Shown: positions 39,063-48,380, counted from the first letter of the stretch. The stretch is 64,000 nucleotides of DNA from Psychrobacter urativorans (GCF_904846675.1 NZ_CAJHBT010000005.1:62001-126000); one strand, 5' to 3'. Made by a program: numbers and translations. Notes: a model not told the origin generated them from the sequence alone.

Positions 39063-40166
39063 ATGGCAGGCAATAGTATTGGAAAGCTTTTTTGTGTGAC
39101 CACTTGCGGTGAGTCACATGGCGCAGGTCTTATGGCTATCGTTGATGGTGTGCCGTCAGGTTTGGCATTATGCGCAGAAGATCTACAAGTAGATTTGGAT
39201 CGCCGCAAACCGGGTAGCTCAAAATACTCGACCCAGCGCCGTGAGTCTGACGAGGTAGAAATTATATCTGGCGTTTTTGAAGGTAAAACGACAGGTACTT
39301 CTATTGGTCTCTTGATACGTAATACCAATCAAAAATCAAAAGACTATAGCGAGATTAAAGATACTTTTCGCCCTGGCCATGCCGACTATACGTATAGTAT
39401 GAAGTATGGCTTCCGTGACTATCGTGGTGGCGGGCGTTCTTCAGCGCGTGAGACTGCGATGCGGGTTGCTGCTGGCGCGATTGCTAAAAAGTACTTGCAA
39501 GATCGTTTGGGTGTTCAAGTTCGTGGCCATGTAACCCAAATAGGTCCTGAAAAGAGCCAAGTTCTAGATCCAAGTCGGATTGATTGGGAATTTGTGAATA
39601 GCAATCCGTTCTTTTGTGCAGACAAAGATGCTGTCGGCCGTTTTGAGACTTTGATTGACAGCTTACGCCGTGAAGGTACTAGCTGTGGCGCCCGTCTAGA
39701 GATTATCGCTAGTGGCGTACCTGTAGGTTTAGGCGAGCCAGTATTTGACCGCTTAGACGCTGAGATTGCCCATGCGATGATGAGTATCAATGCTGTAAAA
39801 GGTGTTGAGATTGGCGATGGGATGGCAGTCGCCGAACAGTTCGGTCATAGCGCCCGTGATGAGATGACTCCAGAGGGCTTTACCGCCAATCATGCTGGTG
39901 GTATTTTAGGCGGTATTTCCTCCGGTCAGGATATTCGAGTGAGTATTGCACTCAAACCGACTTCTAGTATTACTACTGCGGGTAAAAGTATCAATATTCA
40001 AGGCGAAGCGGTTGATATGTTGACCAAAGGTCGTCATGATCCTTGTGTTGGAGTTCGCGCAACGCCTATTGCTGAAGCGATGCTAGCCATTGTATTGCTG
40101 GACCACTATCTACGTAATCGCGGACAAAATGCCGATGTTGAGCAACCTGTAGCTTCAATTACTTAG
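39063..40166 (+). CDS. aroC: Chorismate synthase
   Basis: A 367-residue enzyme that makes chorismate from EPSP with reduced FMN. The conserved signatures are all present: [18 protein letters not shown] near the N-terminus, [39 protein letters not shown] in the middle (positions ~104-142) and [17 protein letters not shown] near the end. AAGGAT lies before the ATG. It is probably co-transcribed with prmB, and ends at a strong terminator at 40189. Confidence 0.97.
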   Translation: MAGNSIGKLFCVTTCGESHGAGLMAIVDGVPSGLALCAEDLQVDLDRRKPGSSKYSTQRRESDEVEIISGVFEGKTTGTSIGLLIRNTNQKSKDYSEIKDTFRPGHADYTYSMKYGFRDYRGGGRSSARETAMRVAAGAIAKKYLQDRLGVQVRGHVTQIGPEKSQVLDPSRIDWEFVNSNPFFCADKDAVGRFETLIDSLRREGTSCGARLEIIASGVPVGLGEPVFDRLDAEIAHAMMSINAVKGVEIGDGMAVAEQFGHSARDEMTPEGFTANHAGGILGGISSGQDIRVSIALKPTSSITTAGKSINIQGEAVDMLTKGRHDPCVGVRATPIAEAMLAIVLLDHYLRNRGQNADVEQPVASIT

Positions 40167-40188
40167 TTTCTTTATTTTTAAGCTAACG

Positions 40189-40240
40189 GCTCTTTATTTA
40201 TTCTAATGAATTTTTATTGGAATAAATAAAGAGCTTTTTT
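40189..40240 (+). terminator. Terminator of aroC
   Basis: gctctttatttattc (40189-40203) pairs with gaataaataaagagc (40220-40234), a perfect 15-bp stem with a 16-nt loop, followed by TTTTTT. The rest of 40167-40473 contains no gene. Confidence 0.9.
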
Positions 40241-40473
40241 ATATCTTTAGAAAGACAGCGTTAAGATTCAATATAATGTCCCATTGCACTGTAGATTATA
40301 AAAAGAATTAAGAAATGACAGATAGTCACCGAAATCGTGCTTGGTCGCAAGGGTCAGGGCAGATGTAGTATACTGAGCACGATGATAAAAACGATAAATA
40401 TATTGTAAAAATAAGCGCATTTAATTCGTATGCGTGCTACACAGATAAAACTCTAATAACTAAAGGAAACTGT

Positions 40474-41145
40474 ATGAGTGAATATCTAGATTGCGTCGTT
40501 GTAGAACACAACCCTAATCAAAAAACCATCAATCGATCGGTCATTTGGCTGCATGGTTTGGGGGCCAGCGGCCATGACTTTGAGCCAGTAGTACCGCAAT
40601 TAGGTTTGGCCAATGATATGGCAGTACGCTTCCTCTTTCCGAATGCACCTCAACGCCCAGTAACGGTTAATGGCGGCATGATAATGCCAGCTTGGTACGA
40701 TATCTTTGAGATGAGCCTTGAGCGTAAAGTTGACATTGCCCAGATTGAAGAGTCTACACAGCAAATTCACGACTTAATCACCCGTGAGATAGAACGTGGC
40801 GTTGCTCCTGAGCATATTGTCATTGCTGGATTTTCGCAGGGCGGAGCAGTTACTTATCATGTGGCGCTCGGCTATCCGCAGCGTTTAGCAGGGTTGATGG
40901 CGTTATCTACTTATCTGGCAACCAATGACAATCTAGACTACAGTACCGCCAATAAAGACATGCCGATATTGATTGAACATGGCTCGCATGATCCAGTGGT
41001 GCCAGTCATTCTTGGCGAGCAAGCACAGCAATTACTAGCGTCTAAAGGTTATAATGTTGATTATCGTACGTATCCAATGGCGCATCAAGTATGTATGCCG
41101 CAGATTCAGGGTATTGGTGAGTGGTTAAATAAAGTTCTCGCCTAG
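40474..41145 (+). CDS. Carboxylesterase/phospholipase of the EstB/Apt1 group
   Basis: A 223-residue alpha/beta hydrolase. The oxyanion region is VIWLHGLGASGHDFEPVVPQL, the nucleophile Ser is in IAGFSQGGAVTYH, the catalytic Asp in EHGSHDPVVP, and the catalytic His near the end in YPMAHQVC. It matches the cytoplasmic carboxylesterase/acyl-protein thioesterase group that hydrolyses short acyl esters. AAAGGAAACTGT before the ATG is a good ribosome binding site. It lies 110 bp ahead of ssrA, with no clear terminator between. Confidence 0.92.
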   Translation: MSEYLDCVVVEHNPNQKTINRSVIWLHGLGASGHDFEPVVPQLGLANDMAVRFLFPNAPQRPVTVNGGMIMPAWYDIFEMSLERKVDIAQIEESTQQIHDLITREIERGVAPEHIVIAGFSQGGAVTYHVALGYPQRLAGLMALSTYLATNDNLDYSTANKDMPILIEHGSHDPVVPVILGEQAQQLLASKGYNVDYRTYPMAHQVCMPQIQGIGEWLNKVLA

Positions 41146-41212
41146 TATTGTTGTTAAAAGAGCTATCCTGAAATGTGATATGTAATTTAGTGTAATATTA
41201 GCCAAATAAGAG

Positions 41213-41242
41213 TTGATATATAGCCTCTAACTCCTATATAAT
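41213..41242 (+). promoter_or_regulatory. ssrA promoter
   Basis: TTGATA (41213-41218) and TATAAT (41237-41242) are spaced by 18 bp, and the mature tmRNA 5' end at 41256 lies 14 bp downstream of the -10. This gives a short 5' leader to be removed by RNase P. Confidence 0.8.
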
Positions 41243-41255
41243 ACGCTCATCTATT

Positions 41256-41614
41256 GGGGATGTTCTGGCTTCGACGCTGGTGATGAAACTCAATGATGCA
41301 TGTCGAGAGTATATGTCCTCTCGTAAATCAAACATATATTGTTATAGTCGCAAACGACGAAAATTACGCTCTAGCAGCTTAAACCCTGCTTACTTGGTTG
41401 CTGATTACCTATAGTTGGTCAACTAAGTTGAAGCGTCCGCATATAGGATCGCCACAAGTGATTGTCTCAATCGCTTGGGTTCAAAAGTAGAGAATCGCTC
41501 TATCCATCCTGACTGTCGGATCGGTGCGAGTTAAAGCCAAAGACAGAAACTAAACATGTAGATTCATGAGCGTAATGCTGGCGGACGCGGGTTCAACTCC
41601 CGCCATCTCCACCA
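41256..41614 (+). ncRNA. ssrA: Transfer-messenger RNA (tmRNA)
   Basis: A 359-nt tmRNA. The 5' end GGGGATG pairs with CATCTCC before the encoded ACCA 3' end, and the T-arm reads gggttcaactcccgcc. The tag reading frame at 41350-41382 encodes ANDENYALAA followed by TAA. tmRNA frees stalled ribosomes and tags the incomplete protein for proteolysis with SmpB. The last 15 bases are the attachment core of the downstream element, and the whole sequence is intact, so integration preserved the gene. Confidence 0.98.
41600..41614 (+). repeat. attL core at the 3' end of ssrA
   Basis: ccgccatctccacca ends the tmRNA and is found again at 50087-50101 in the same orientation. The two copies diverge immediately outside these 15 bases. 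Integration at ssrA 3' ends is a known behaviour of tyrosine integrases. Confidence 0.9.
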
Positions 41615-41623
41615 CACACTGAT

Positions 41624-41663
41624 AAGGGCTTGTTCGTAGCAATACGGCAAGCCTTTATTTTTG
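41624..41663 (+). terminator. Substitute ssrA terminator carried by the element
   Basis: aagggcttg (41624-41632) pairs with caagccttt (41648-41656), followed by ATTTTT. It lies inside the element, directly after the tmRNA, and can replace the terminator displaced to 50111. Confidence 0.65.
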
Positions 41664-41712
41664 GGCGTTTTTCAGGTTTTAGAACAATGTAGGGGTATGG
41701 TGAACCATATAG

Positions 41713-41764
41713 AATGTTGGTATATTTGTTGGTATAGATATTTATACCACAGGATTATACCAAC
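41713..41764 (+). promoter_or_regulatory. Integrase arm-type repeats and probable int operator
   Basis: The 9-mer gttggtata occurs at 41716-41724 and 41728-41736 (12-bp period) and in inverted form (tataccaac) at 41756-41764, abutting the int start codon. A partial inverted copy (tatacca) lies at 41743-41749. The paired direct copies recur inside the right end at 50004-50027, so these are probably arm sites, and the copy against the ATG could let integrase repress itself. Confidence 0.6.
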
Positions 41765-43000
41765 ATGGCTTTAACTCATAACATAATCAACAAGCTAGTA
41801 CCTAGCGATAAATGCGCACCTAACAGACCTGACAAGCATAGTGATGGCGATGGGCTTCAACTATGGGTTAGACATACAGGCAACAAAGTTTGGATTAGTG
41901 CGTATAGATGGCAAGGTAAACAGCAAACCCTTACTATTGGAAAATATCCAACACTAACACTTCAAAGTGCACGCCAGCGTAATCTTGAGCTTAAAAGATT
42001 AATTGATGATGGTGTCAATCCCAAAGACCATAGGAAACAACAGCAAGCCACACAAGATGGCTCAAAGCTATTCGATAATATAGCTCAGTCATGGTATGCG
42101 GAGCGCAAAACCTACCTAGCAGAAAGCACTTTTTTCCGTAATTATTCAGCTTATGAGCGTGATATTAAGCCTGCTATTGGTCACAAGGTCATAGATGACA
42201 TTACACCTCCTGACGTGCTAGCCATTGGTAAAGCAGTAGAGCAGAGAGGCGCTAATGAAATGGCACGTAGAACTATCAGAGAAGTCGGACAGATATTCAA
42301 ACACGCCATACGCACAGGCTTAGCCACTTCAAACCCTGCCATTGACTTAACAGAAGCTATCAAACCTCATAGAACTAAACATCATAGCCGTATCAATGCT
42401 CAGCAATTACCAAAATTACTACAAGATATTAATAATTATGATGGTGATGTATTAGTCAGATTAGGCTTGTGGTTTATGTGCTATACGTTCGTGCGTACCA
42501 ATGAGATTAGGTACATGGAATGGCAAGACGTAGACTTCAGGAGAGGCTTATGGACTATTCCAGCTGAGAAAATGAAAGCTAGACGCTTGCATATCGTACC
42601 ACTCGCACCGCAAGTCATAGAGCTGCTAAAACAAATTAAAGAGCTAGGCTTCTCTGCCGAGTATGTTTTCTTTAATCCGTCAACTCGCAAACCATACAGT
42701 CAAAATGCTTTTATTACTGCCTTATGGAGATTAGGTTATAAAGGCAGAATGACAGGACATGGCTTCAGAGGGCTTGCCAGCACCACACTACATGAGCAAG
42801 GCTTCATGCATGAGGCTATTGAGTTGCAACTTGCACACGATAGAGAGAACAAAATCAGCAAGGCATACAATGGCGCTCAACATTTACCGTACCGTGTCGA
42901 TATGATGAATAAATGGGCAAACTATATTGATGATGCCTTTGCTGGTAAAACTGACAATCTAATCATGATGCCAAAAGCTGAAAAAATACAAAACGGTTAA
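41765..43000 (+). CDS. int: P4-type tyrosine integrase
   Basis: A 411-residue site-specific recombinase. The N-terminal DUF4102-like arm-binding domain (DKHSDGDGLQLWVRHTGNKVWISAYRW, residues ~20-46) is followed by a core-binding SAM-like domain and the catalytic domain. The active-site residues are visible as Arg in CYTFVRTNEIRY, His-x-x-Arg in GHGFRG and the nucleophilic Tyr in ISKAYN. This class usually targets tRNA or tmRNA 3' ends, as here. It starts 150 bp from attL. Confidence 0.95.
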   Translation: MALTHNIINKLVPSDKCAPNRPDKHSDGDGLQLWVRHTGNKVWISAYRWQGKQQTLTIGKYPTLTLQSARQRNLELKRLIDDGVNPKDHRKQQQATQDGSKLFDNIAQSWYAERKTYLAESTFFRNYSAYERDIKPAIGHKVIDDITPPDVLAIGKAVEQRGANEMARRTIREVGQIFKHAIRTGLATSNPAIDLTEAIKPHRTKHHSRINAQQLPKLLQDINNYDGDVLVRLGLWFMCYTFVRTNEIRYMEWQDVDFRRGLWTIPAEKMKARRLHIVPLAPQVIELLKQIKELGFSAEYVFFNPSTRKPYSQNAFITALWRLGYKGRMTGHGFRGLASTTLHEQGFMHEAIELQLAHDRENKISKAYNGAQHLPYRVDMMNKWANYIDDAFAGKTDNLIMMPKAEKIQNG

Positions 43001-43150
43001 AGATACAACTGACAGAACCCTATTGATGGTTAATAACCGTTATACCATATTGCAAGGCTAGGACTAATTAACCGAACGGCAGTTATTAACATGTTTAGAC
43101 TGCCACTGCCTTGCATCTTTTCTGATCTAAAGGTGTAGTAAAGGTGATTT

Positions 43151-43897
43151 ATGGACATTAAAATCGCAAACGATGAACCTTATCAACTCATTAAAATTGA
43201 AAGTATTAATCACAGAAATTTTAATAATAGCTTAGACAATGCTTATTTAGAATTTATGAAGTCTGGTCATCAACTTCTTAGATACTGCTTATACCCTAAA
43301 TCAAAAAAAATTGGTCGGTATGGATCAGTTTATAAAATTCCTGCTGATGCCGAGATAATAGATGACTTGCATGAAATATTAGCAGATGTATATTGTTTAG
43401 CTGAGTATCTGTACTCACTAAAACCCTCAACCGTAAAATATGATTGCCATAGTATGTTTTATGGCTATAAATCCGATAAATTCACAAAGTTATTTACTGT
43501 AGACAAAGAATTTGAGCTAATGATACAGGCCGCTTTAGAGCTATATTTAGTAATTGTCGCATATATAGATAAAAACTATATTTGGTCATTGGCTTATAAA
43601 ACATTTTTTGATGAAACAAGCACTTTACTTAAAGTTTACTTGAAACACGCTAAAACCTCCAAAAAAGGAGGAGATCAAAAAGGTATTAATTTTAGTGAAC
43701 CTAAACAAAAAGCTCTGAATTATCATGATAAACACTTCACTGCTAAAAGAGATAATGGTAAATGGCTATATAGTAATGATAAAACAGCACGTGAAATTAT
43801 TAAGGATATAAAGAAAAAAGAAGGAATTGCTTTAGGTTATTCGGAACGAACGCTATCAAATATTATTAGCAAGCACCGTAGAGGCTTACTAGATTAG
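43151..43897 (+). CDS. Unknown island protein
   Basis: A 248-residue protein I do not recognise. It is rich in Lys, Tyr and Ile, has no signal peptide, and is mainly helical in appearance. The middle contains an aromatic-rich helix (ELYLVIVAYIDKNYIWSLAYKTFF). The last ~50 residues are basic and end in YSERTLSNIISKHRRGLLD, which could be a helix-turn-helix DNA-binding tail. It lies between int and the AlpA gene and is noticeably AT-richer than flanking chromosomal genes. A regulatory or anti-phage role is possible from position, but nothing in the sequence shows it. Confidence 0.6.
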   Translation: MDIKIANDEPYQLIKIESINHRNFNNSLDNAYLEFMKSGHQLLRYCLYPKSKKIGRYGSVYKIPADAEIIDDLHEILADVYCLAEYLYSLKPSTVKYDCHSMFYGYKSDKFTKLFTVDKEFELMIQAALELYLVIVAYIDKNYIWSLAYKTFFDETSTLLKVYLKHAKTSKKGGDQKGINFSEPKQKALNYHDKHFTAKRDNGKWLYSNDKTAREIIKDIKKKEGIALGYSERTLSNIISKHRRGLLD

Positions 43898-43969
43898 AAC
43901 ACCATTTTTCTCCCTATAATGTCACTTTACCTACTCACGTGAAGTAACTACTCCATTCTTATTTTATAT

Positions 43970-44018
43970 TCCATACAGACGGTAAAGCACCACAGCCGTT
44001 AAATTTAAACTGTATGGA
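43970..44018 (+). promoter_or_regulatory. Inverted repeat upstream of the AlpA-like gene
   Basis: tccatacag (43970-43978) and ctgtatgga (44010-44018) form a perfect 9-bp inverted repeat spaced by 31 bp, ending 9 bp before the AlpA start codon. It could be an operator or a translation-blocking stem. Confidence 0.45.
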
Positions 44019-44027
44019 GTAACACTA

Positions 44028-44324
44028 ATGAAAAATCCTATCGGCAATCAAGTTGTCAACTTTAGCCAAAAAGCCAATAATGATATTGAGCAAGTCGCTA
44101 AGTGCGAGTATGCAAAAATAATCCCACCTCAAGGCATGATGCGCCCCAAACAAGTTTTAGACTTCGTACCATTCAGCCGTACAACGTTGCATGAATGGAG
44201 TGATGGTGTCCGCTTTCCTAAGCCAATCAAATTATCACCTACTATGGTGGCTTACAAAAACCAAGAAGTAATAGCTTGGTTGGAAAGTCACAGCCTCGCC
44301 TCAGATGATGTGGAGGGAGTGTAA
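44028..44324 (+). CDS. AlpA-family regulator / excisionase-like protein
   Basis: A 98-residue small DNA-binding protein. Residues ~38-92 match the AlpA (MerR-like winged helix) family: MRPKQVLDFVPFSRTTLHEW, DGVRFPKPIKLSP and EVIAWLESH. In P4-like elements AlpA activates the integrase or promotes excision. Its stop overlaps the next start (TAATG), giving translational coupling with the KilA-N gene. Confidence 0.85.
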   Translation: MKNPIGNQVVNFSQKANNDIEQVAKCEYAKIIPPQGMMRPKQVLDFVPFSRTTLHEWSDGVRFPKPIKLSPTMVAYKNQEVIAWLESHSLASDDVEGV

Positions 44325-44884
44325 TGTTGATTATATCTAATACCGATCAATGCATAAGAACTATGGGCGCTTATTATTCAGCTAACGATTTATTCAAAGC
44401 TAGTGGAGGCGAAAATAAGAACCGTATCACTTTCTTTTTACAGAATGACTCGACAAAAGCATTAATTAAAGTATATGAGTCAGAAAGTTATGATGTTGGA
44501 AATCCAACAGCTAAGAAAAAAGCATTAAAAGTTGTGAAAGGTAAAGGTAAAAATCAAGGTACTTATTTGTGCCGTGAGCTTGTGTACGCCTATGCTATGT
44601 GGATTAGCCCTGAATTCACTTTAATGGTTATACGTGCGTTTGACTCCATAGCTATTCATCATCAGCAACTAAGTTTACAACTCAATCAACTATGCCAAGA
44701 CTTTACGCTTATATCTGATAGGGCAAGTAACGCTGGTCGCTATCTAAGCATTTTAGGCAAACAAGTAAAGCCTGAACTAAAAAGGCAGATAGATGACACG
44801 CTCAAGCAGATGCAACCTAGTCTGAACTTTGATGGTACAGATAATGCATTAATTGATGACTTAGGAGGCGATACTGATGAATAG
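44324..44884 (+). CDS. KilA-N domain protein
   Basis: A 186-residue protein with a KilA-N domain in residues ~12-110: YSANDLFKASGGENKNRITFF, TYLCRELVYAYAMWISPEFTLMVIRAFDS (two adjoining blocks). The C-terminal part is helical and ends in an acidic stretch. KilA-N is a DNA-binding domain of phage and large DNA viruses; its role here is probably regulatory. GGAGGGA upstream is a strong ribosome binding site. Confidence 0.85.
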   Translation: MLIISNTDQCIRTMGAYYSANDLFKASGGENKNRITFFLQNDSTKALIKVYESESYDVGNPTAKKKALKVVKGKGKNQGTYLCRELVYAYAMWISPEFTLMVIRAFDSIAIHHQQLSLQLNQLCQDFTLISDRASNAGRYLSILGKQVKPELKRQIDDTLKQMQPSLNFDGTDNALIDDLGGDTDE

Positions 44885-45077
44885 TGATATTACTATAGAT
44901 AGTCAGCAACCTAATCATGATGAGTTGTCTAACGCCTTAGTGCACACAGAACAAACCTTTTTAGATGCTCAGCTTGCGTTTGCAAAATCGAAGTACAACA
45001 GACAAATAAAGCGTAAAAAAAGAAGTTATAAAAAGCATTGGCAGGCAGGTAGTGGAGGCAACAATGACAGACGCTAA
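44877..45077 (+). CDS. Small island protein, unknown
   Basis: A 66-residue polypeptide overlapping its neighbours by 8 and 14 bp. It has an acidic N-terminal half and a very basic end (KRKKRSYKKHWQAG). GGAGG lies upstream. The tight overlaps and coding continuity support it as a real gene of the operon; no family is recognised. Confidence 0.55.
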   Translation: MNSDITIDSQQPNHDELSNALVHTEQTFLDAQLAFAKSKYNRQIKRKKRSYKKHWQAGSGGNNDRR

Positions 45078-47328
45078 TGACAACAAAGCCCACGCTGTTA
45101 GCATAGGCTTGTCACAATATATTGCAGACTTTAGACTCGCTACATTGGCAGATGTAGCAGGTCACGACACATTAGAAAGTTTACTAAGCAATGGCGTATT
45201 AAACTCAGTCATCTATCTAGATAGAGATATTAGCATATTTACAGGAGCGCTTGCAGGAGAGAAACAGCTCGACACCGCCAATACTATAGGACTGCTAAAA
45301 TTCAATAATCAGGCTGAGATCGTCACACTTGCCAGCGTACCGCTTGAAGATAACGGACGTATCTTTATATCTGATACTGACCTACCAAGCGCCTTTGTCA
45401 TTGGCTCAATGAGTAAGGATAGCAAGTGGATAGTCATAGTTGACTTAGCTGAGGCAGTGCGATGCTATAACGCTTATCGCAAGCAAAGTATTGATGTTAC
45501 GGTACTCACTTGCCTTGTACCTAGTTTGTTTAATCGGACGGTAAAGCATTTTGCAGAGGTGAAGCAAGTTACTGTTATTACTACCTCACAGCATAAAGCC
45601 AAAGTGATAACACCGCTTAAAGGCGTGAATGTTGAAGCCGTTATATGTGAACATACACTTATTTATGATGCGCTCGAGTTTGACGCTGATTATGATGACT
45701 TAATGGCTGATGCTGAGATTATCAACTTACAGGCGCTAGGCAAACCAAAGCCCAAACCTATCAGCCAAACACTGCCACTAGTTAAGACGCTGACAAGCGC
45801 TATGATGCCAAAACTGCTATGGGATTATAGCTCAAACAGTGCTGAGCGCTTGAGCGTACCTATCGAATATGTGCTGATGCCCTTGATGGTATCGTTAGGC
45901 AGCTTGATAGGCTCGAAGCTGAGTATATACCCTAAGATGTATGATAACTGGGAGGTAGTACCTAATTTTTATGGTGCAATTGTTGGCAACCCCTCGAGTA
46001 AGAAATCACCGTCATTATCTGAGGGCTTGAAGCCATTATCACATTTAGTCGCACTCGCTAAAGATAAATACAATGAGGACAAGCTCGAGCATGACACCCA
46101 AAAAGAGCTAAACAAGCATATGACAAAGGCAGCTGAGAAGCAGCTCAGTGACCTTGCTAAAAAAATGGCAACTCAAACTGATAATGAGGTTGAGATAAGC
46201 CAAGATGACTTAAAAGCCAAAGCGCAGGAGTTGGCAGAAGCCAAACAGAGTGATGAGCTAATACCTGAGATTAAACGCTACGTTACTGATGATGGTACGA
46301 TTGAGAGTATCGGAGAACTTGAGAGCAAGCACAAAAACGGTATGTTAGTGAAACGTGATGAGCTGACAGGCTGGCTCGCCTCATTAGAGAGTGAAAGTAA
46401 TCAACAATCACGGTCATTCTATCTTGAGGGCTTTAATGGCTTAGGGAGCTTTCAAGTCGATAGAATAGGCAGAGGCTCAGTATTCATCGACACTCATTGT
46501 CTATCAGTCATTGGTGGTATTCAGCCTGACAAGCTTGAGTATTATTTATCTAAGACGATGAAAGGTTTAGGCAATGACGGCTTGATACAACGCTTTCAAT
46601 TAATGGTCTATCCTGACCCATTGCCAAACAGTAAAGAGCGTGACTTGCCACCAGATAAAGAAAGTCGTGATGCAATCTATAGTTTTTTTGAAACTATTGA
46701 CAGTATGCAGCTAGGTGACTTCATGCGCTATGGTGCAAATCCGATTGATGACTACCACAAGCGCCCCTATTACCGCTTTACTGATGACGCCTTTCAAGTA
46801 TTTATGAATTGGTATGATGCGCTTAAAATCAGAGCTAGTGAAGCTGAGCATAGCATCATAGCTGAGCATCTAATCAAGTATGCTAAGACAGTACCATCAT
46901 TAGCGCTAGTCTTTCATCTAGTGGATTGTATCGAACACGGTACTTCTTTAGGTGCAGTCAACATGAACGCACTCAGAGCAGCGCTAGCATGGTGCGAAGT
47001 ATTAGAGAGTCACATGATGAGGATATACAGCACCGTCACTGACAGCGCTAATATCAAAGCCTCTTATTTAGCAGGTAAAATAATGAAAATGGTCAAAAAG
47101 GGAGCTGACAAAACTGACACAACCGACTGGAGTAGTCACGGCTTTACGGCTAGGCAACTGATCCGAAAAGGTTGGAAAGGTTTAACTGATGCTGATGACG
47201 TACTGAATGCGCTTGAAATATTAGTCGAACACAATTGGCTGAGCTGGCAGGAGATACAAAGCACAGGGCAAGGAGGCAGACCAACAGAGCGTTACTCTAT
47301 CAACTCAAGACTAACAGAGCTTTTATAG
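45064..47328 (+). CDS. DUF3987 primase/helicase-like replication protein
   Basis: A 754-residue protein. The N-terminal ~240 residues look like a TOPRIM/PriCT-like region (DRDISIFTGAL, WIVIVDLAEAV). Residues ~260-640 match DUF3987 (LMPLMVSLGSLIGSKLSI, a Walker A-like GNPSSKKSPSLSEGL, and the arginine/acid segments LVKRDELTGWLAS). The C-terminus is a probable winged helix (ARQLIRKGWKGLTDADDVLNALEILVEHNWLS). Similar proteins start replication of satellites and plasmids. The ATG at 45064 is chosen because GGAGG lies just upstream; an in-frame GTG at 45052 is less likely. Confidence 0.8.
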   Translation: MTDANDNKAHAVSIGLSQYIADFRLATLADVAGHDTLESLLSNGVLNSVIYLDRDISIFTGALAGEKQLDTANTIGLLKFNNQAEIVTLASVPLEDNGRIFISDTDLPSAFVIGSMSKDSKWIVIVDLAEAVRCYNAYRKQSIDVTVLTCLVPSLFNRTVKHFAEVKQVTVITTSQHKAKVITPLKGVNVEAVICEHTLIYDALEFDADYDDLMADAEIINLQALGKPKPKPISQTLPLVKTLTSAMMPKLLWDYSSNSAERLSVPIEYVLMPLMVSLGSLIGSKLSIYPKMYDNWEVVPNFYGAIVGNPSSKKSPSLSEGLKPLSHLVALAKDKYNEDKLEHDTQKELNKHMTKAAEKQLSDLAKKMATQTDNEVEISQDDLKAKAQELAEAKQSDELIPEIKRYVTDDGTIESIGELESKHKNGMLVKRDELTGWLASLESESNQQSRSFYLEGFNGLGSFQVDRIGRGSVFIDTHCLSVIGGIQPDKLEYYLSKTMKGLGNDGLIQRFQLMVYPDPLPNSKERDLPPDKESRDAIYSFFETIDSMQLGDFMRYGANPIDDYHKRPYYRFTDDAFQVFMNWYDALKIRASEAEHSIIAEHLIKYAKTVPSLALVFHLVDCIEHGTSLGAVNMNALRAALAWCEVLESHMMRIYSTVTDSANIKASYLAGKIMKMVKKGADKTDTTDWSSHGFTARQLIRKGWKGLTDADDVLNALEILVEHNWLSWQEIQSTGQGGRPTERYSINSRLTELL

Positions 47329-47357
47329 TTTCGTCAGTTTTGTCAGTGAGCATTTAG

Positions 47358-47388
47358 GGCGTTATTGAAATAATAGCGCCTTTTTTAT
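47358..47388 (+). terminator. Terminator after the DUF3987 gene
   Basis: ggcgttatt (47358-47366) pairs with aatagcgcc (47372-47380) with one mismatch, followed by TTTTTT. It closes the AlpA-KilA-N-DUF3987 operon. Confidence 0.85.
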
Positions 47389-47563
47389 TACTTAGATTAG
47401 TTTTTTCAGTTAATCAAAACATATTTTAATAAGAAAGACTCTATATAACTAATTTTTCAAGATTGATAAAAAAATATAACTATTGGCATAACATTGTTCG
47501 TATGTTGCTAATCAGTTATAGTGAGTAATTACTTAACTATTGTATATTGAATTGAGTTGTATT

Positions 47564-48319
47564 ATGGCAAAATTAATTAAATGCTCTGACTGTAATAAAA
47601 AAGTTAGCGTAAACGCATCAACATGCCCTAATTGTGGCGCACCAGTAGTACCACCGAAAGAAAAACCGAAACCAGAAAAATGGGTCTCATTTTTAATAGG
47701 TGCTGTTATCTTACTTCTGATTTTGGCAATGTGTTCTAGTGATCCTGATGAAACCGAGGCAACAACAGCATCGTCTGCAGAAGTAGTAAATGGCGAACCT
47801 ACACCTGAGTCGGTAGTGGCTGAAACACAAGCGAAGAAAGCTCAAGTAGAAGAACAAAATAAAACTCTTGGTATGACCCCTGATGAGTTTGGGGAACGCT
47901 TTATGGCTCAATCTAAAAAGTTAGGCTTAGGTGAGCATGCTTGGGATAAAGTAGATATTAAAGAAGGTGCAGTTAATGATACTTTTACTATTAAGATTAG
48001 TGACGCTCTTGTGTTGAATGGCGGTGTAGATAAAAACGGTGAATTAAGAAGCCTGACATACATAATGGGTAAAACAGATAAGGGTGATGAGGCTGCTATG
48101 AATATGATATTGCTAGGTGGAATTACTGCTAGAGTACTTAATCCAGATTTGCCAAAAGAGCAAACATCTCAGGTAGTTGGGGATTTAATGATTAGTGCTG
48201 CTAATAAATTTGCACAAACTGGTGAAGCAACAGAAAGTAAAATAGTTGGTGATGTAAAATACGGTGTCATTGCATCTAAAGCTCTTGGTTTATGGTTGTA
48301 TTTTGAGTCAGTAGAATAA
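47564..48319 (+). CDS. Zinc-ribbon membrane protein, unknown function
   Basis: A 251-residue protein. The N-terminal zinc ribbon has CSDCNKKVSVNASTCPNCG (two CxxC pairs), followed by a Pro/Lys spacer, a single membrane helix (WVSFLIGAVILLLILAMCS) and a charged, likely extracytoplasmic domain of ~160 residues. The ATG at 47564 (MAKLIKC) is preferred over the in-frame start at 47540. It has its own terminator at 48348 and its own leader, so it looks like an independent cargo gene. Layout (cytoplasmic zinc ribbon plus membrane plus outer domain) resembles bacterial DUF zinc-ribbon membrane proteins; no function is assigned. Confidence 0.75.
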   Translation: MAKLIKCSDCNKKVSVNASTCPNCGAPVVPPKEKPKPEKWVSFLIGAVILLLILAMCSSDPDETEATTASSAEVVNGEPTPESVVAETQAKKAQVEEQNKTLGMTPDEFGERFMAQSKKLGLGEHAWDKVDIKEGAVNDTFTIKISDALVLNGGVDKNGELRSLTYIMGKTDKGDEAAMNMILLGGITARVLNPDLPKEQTSQVVGDLMISAANKFAQTGEATESKIVGDVKYGVIASKALGLWLYFESVE

Positions 48320-48347
48320 ACAGACCTTGTGAATTAGAATACAGTAG

Positions 48348-48380
48348 AGGGTTGCATTTCGAATGTAACCCTTTTTTATT
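48348..48380 (+). terminator. Terminator after the zinc-ribbon gene
   Basis: agggttgcatt (48348-48358) and aatgtaaccct (48362-48372) pair around tcg with one G-T pair, followed by TTTTTT. Confidence 0.85.

Noticed and set aside
41256..41614. ssrA disrupted by the insertion
   Set aside because: The 5' acceptor half, tag frame, T-arm and 3' ACCA are all intact; the core duplication restores the 3' end.
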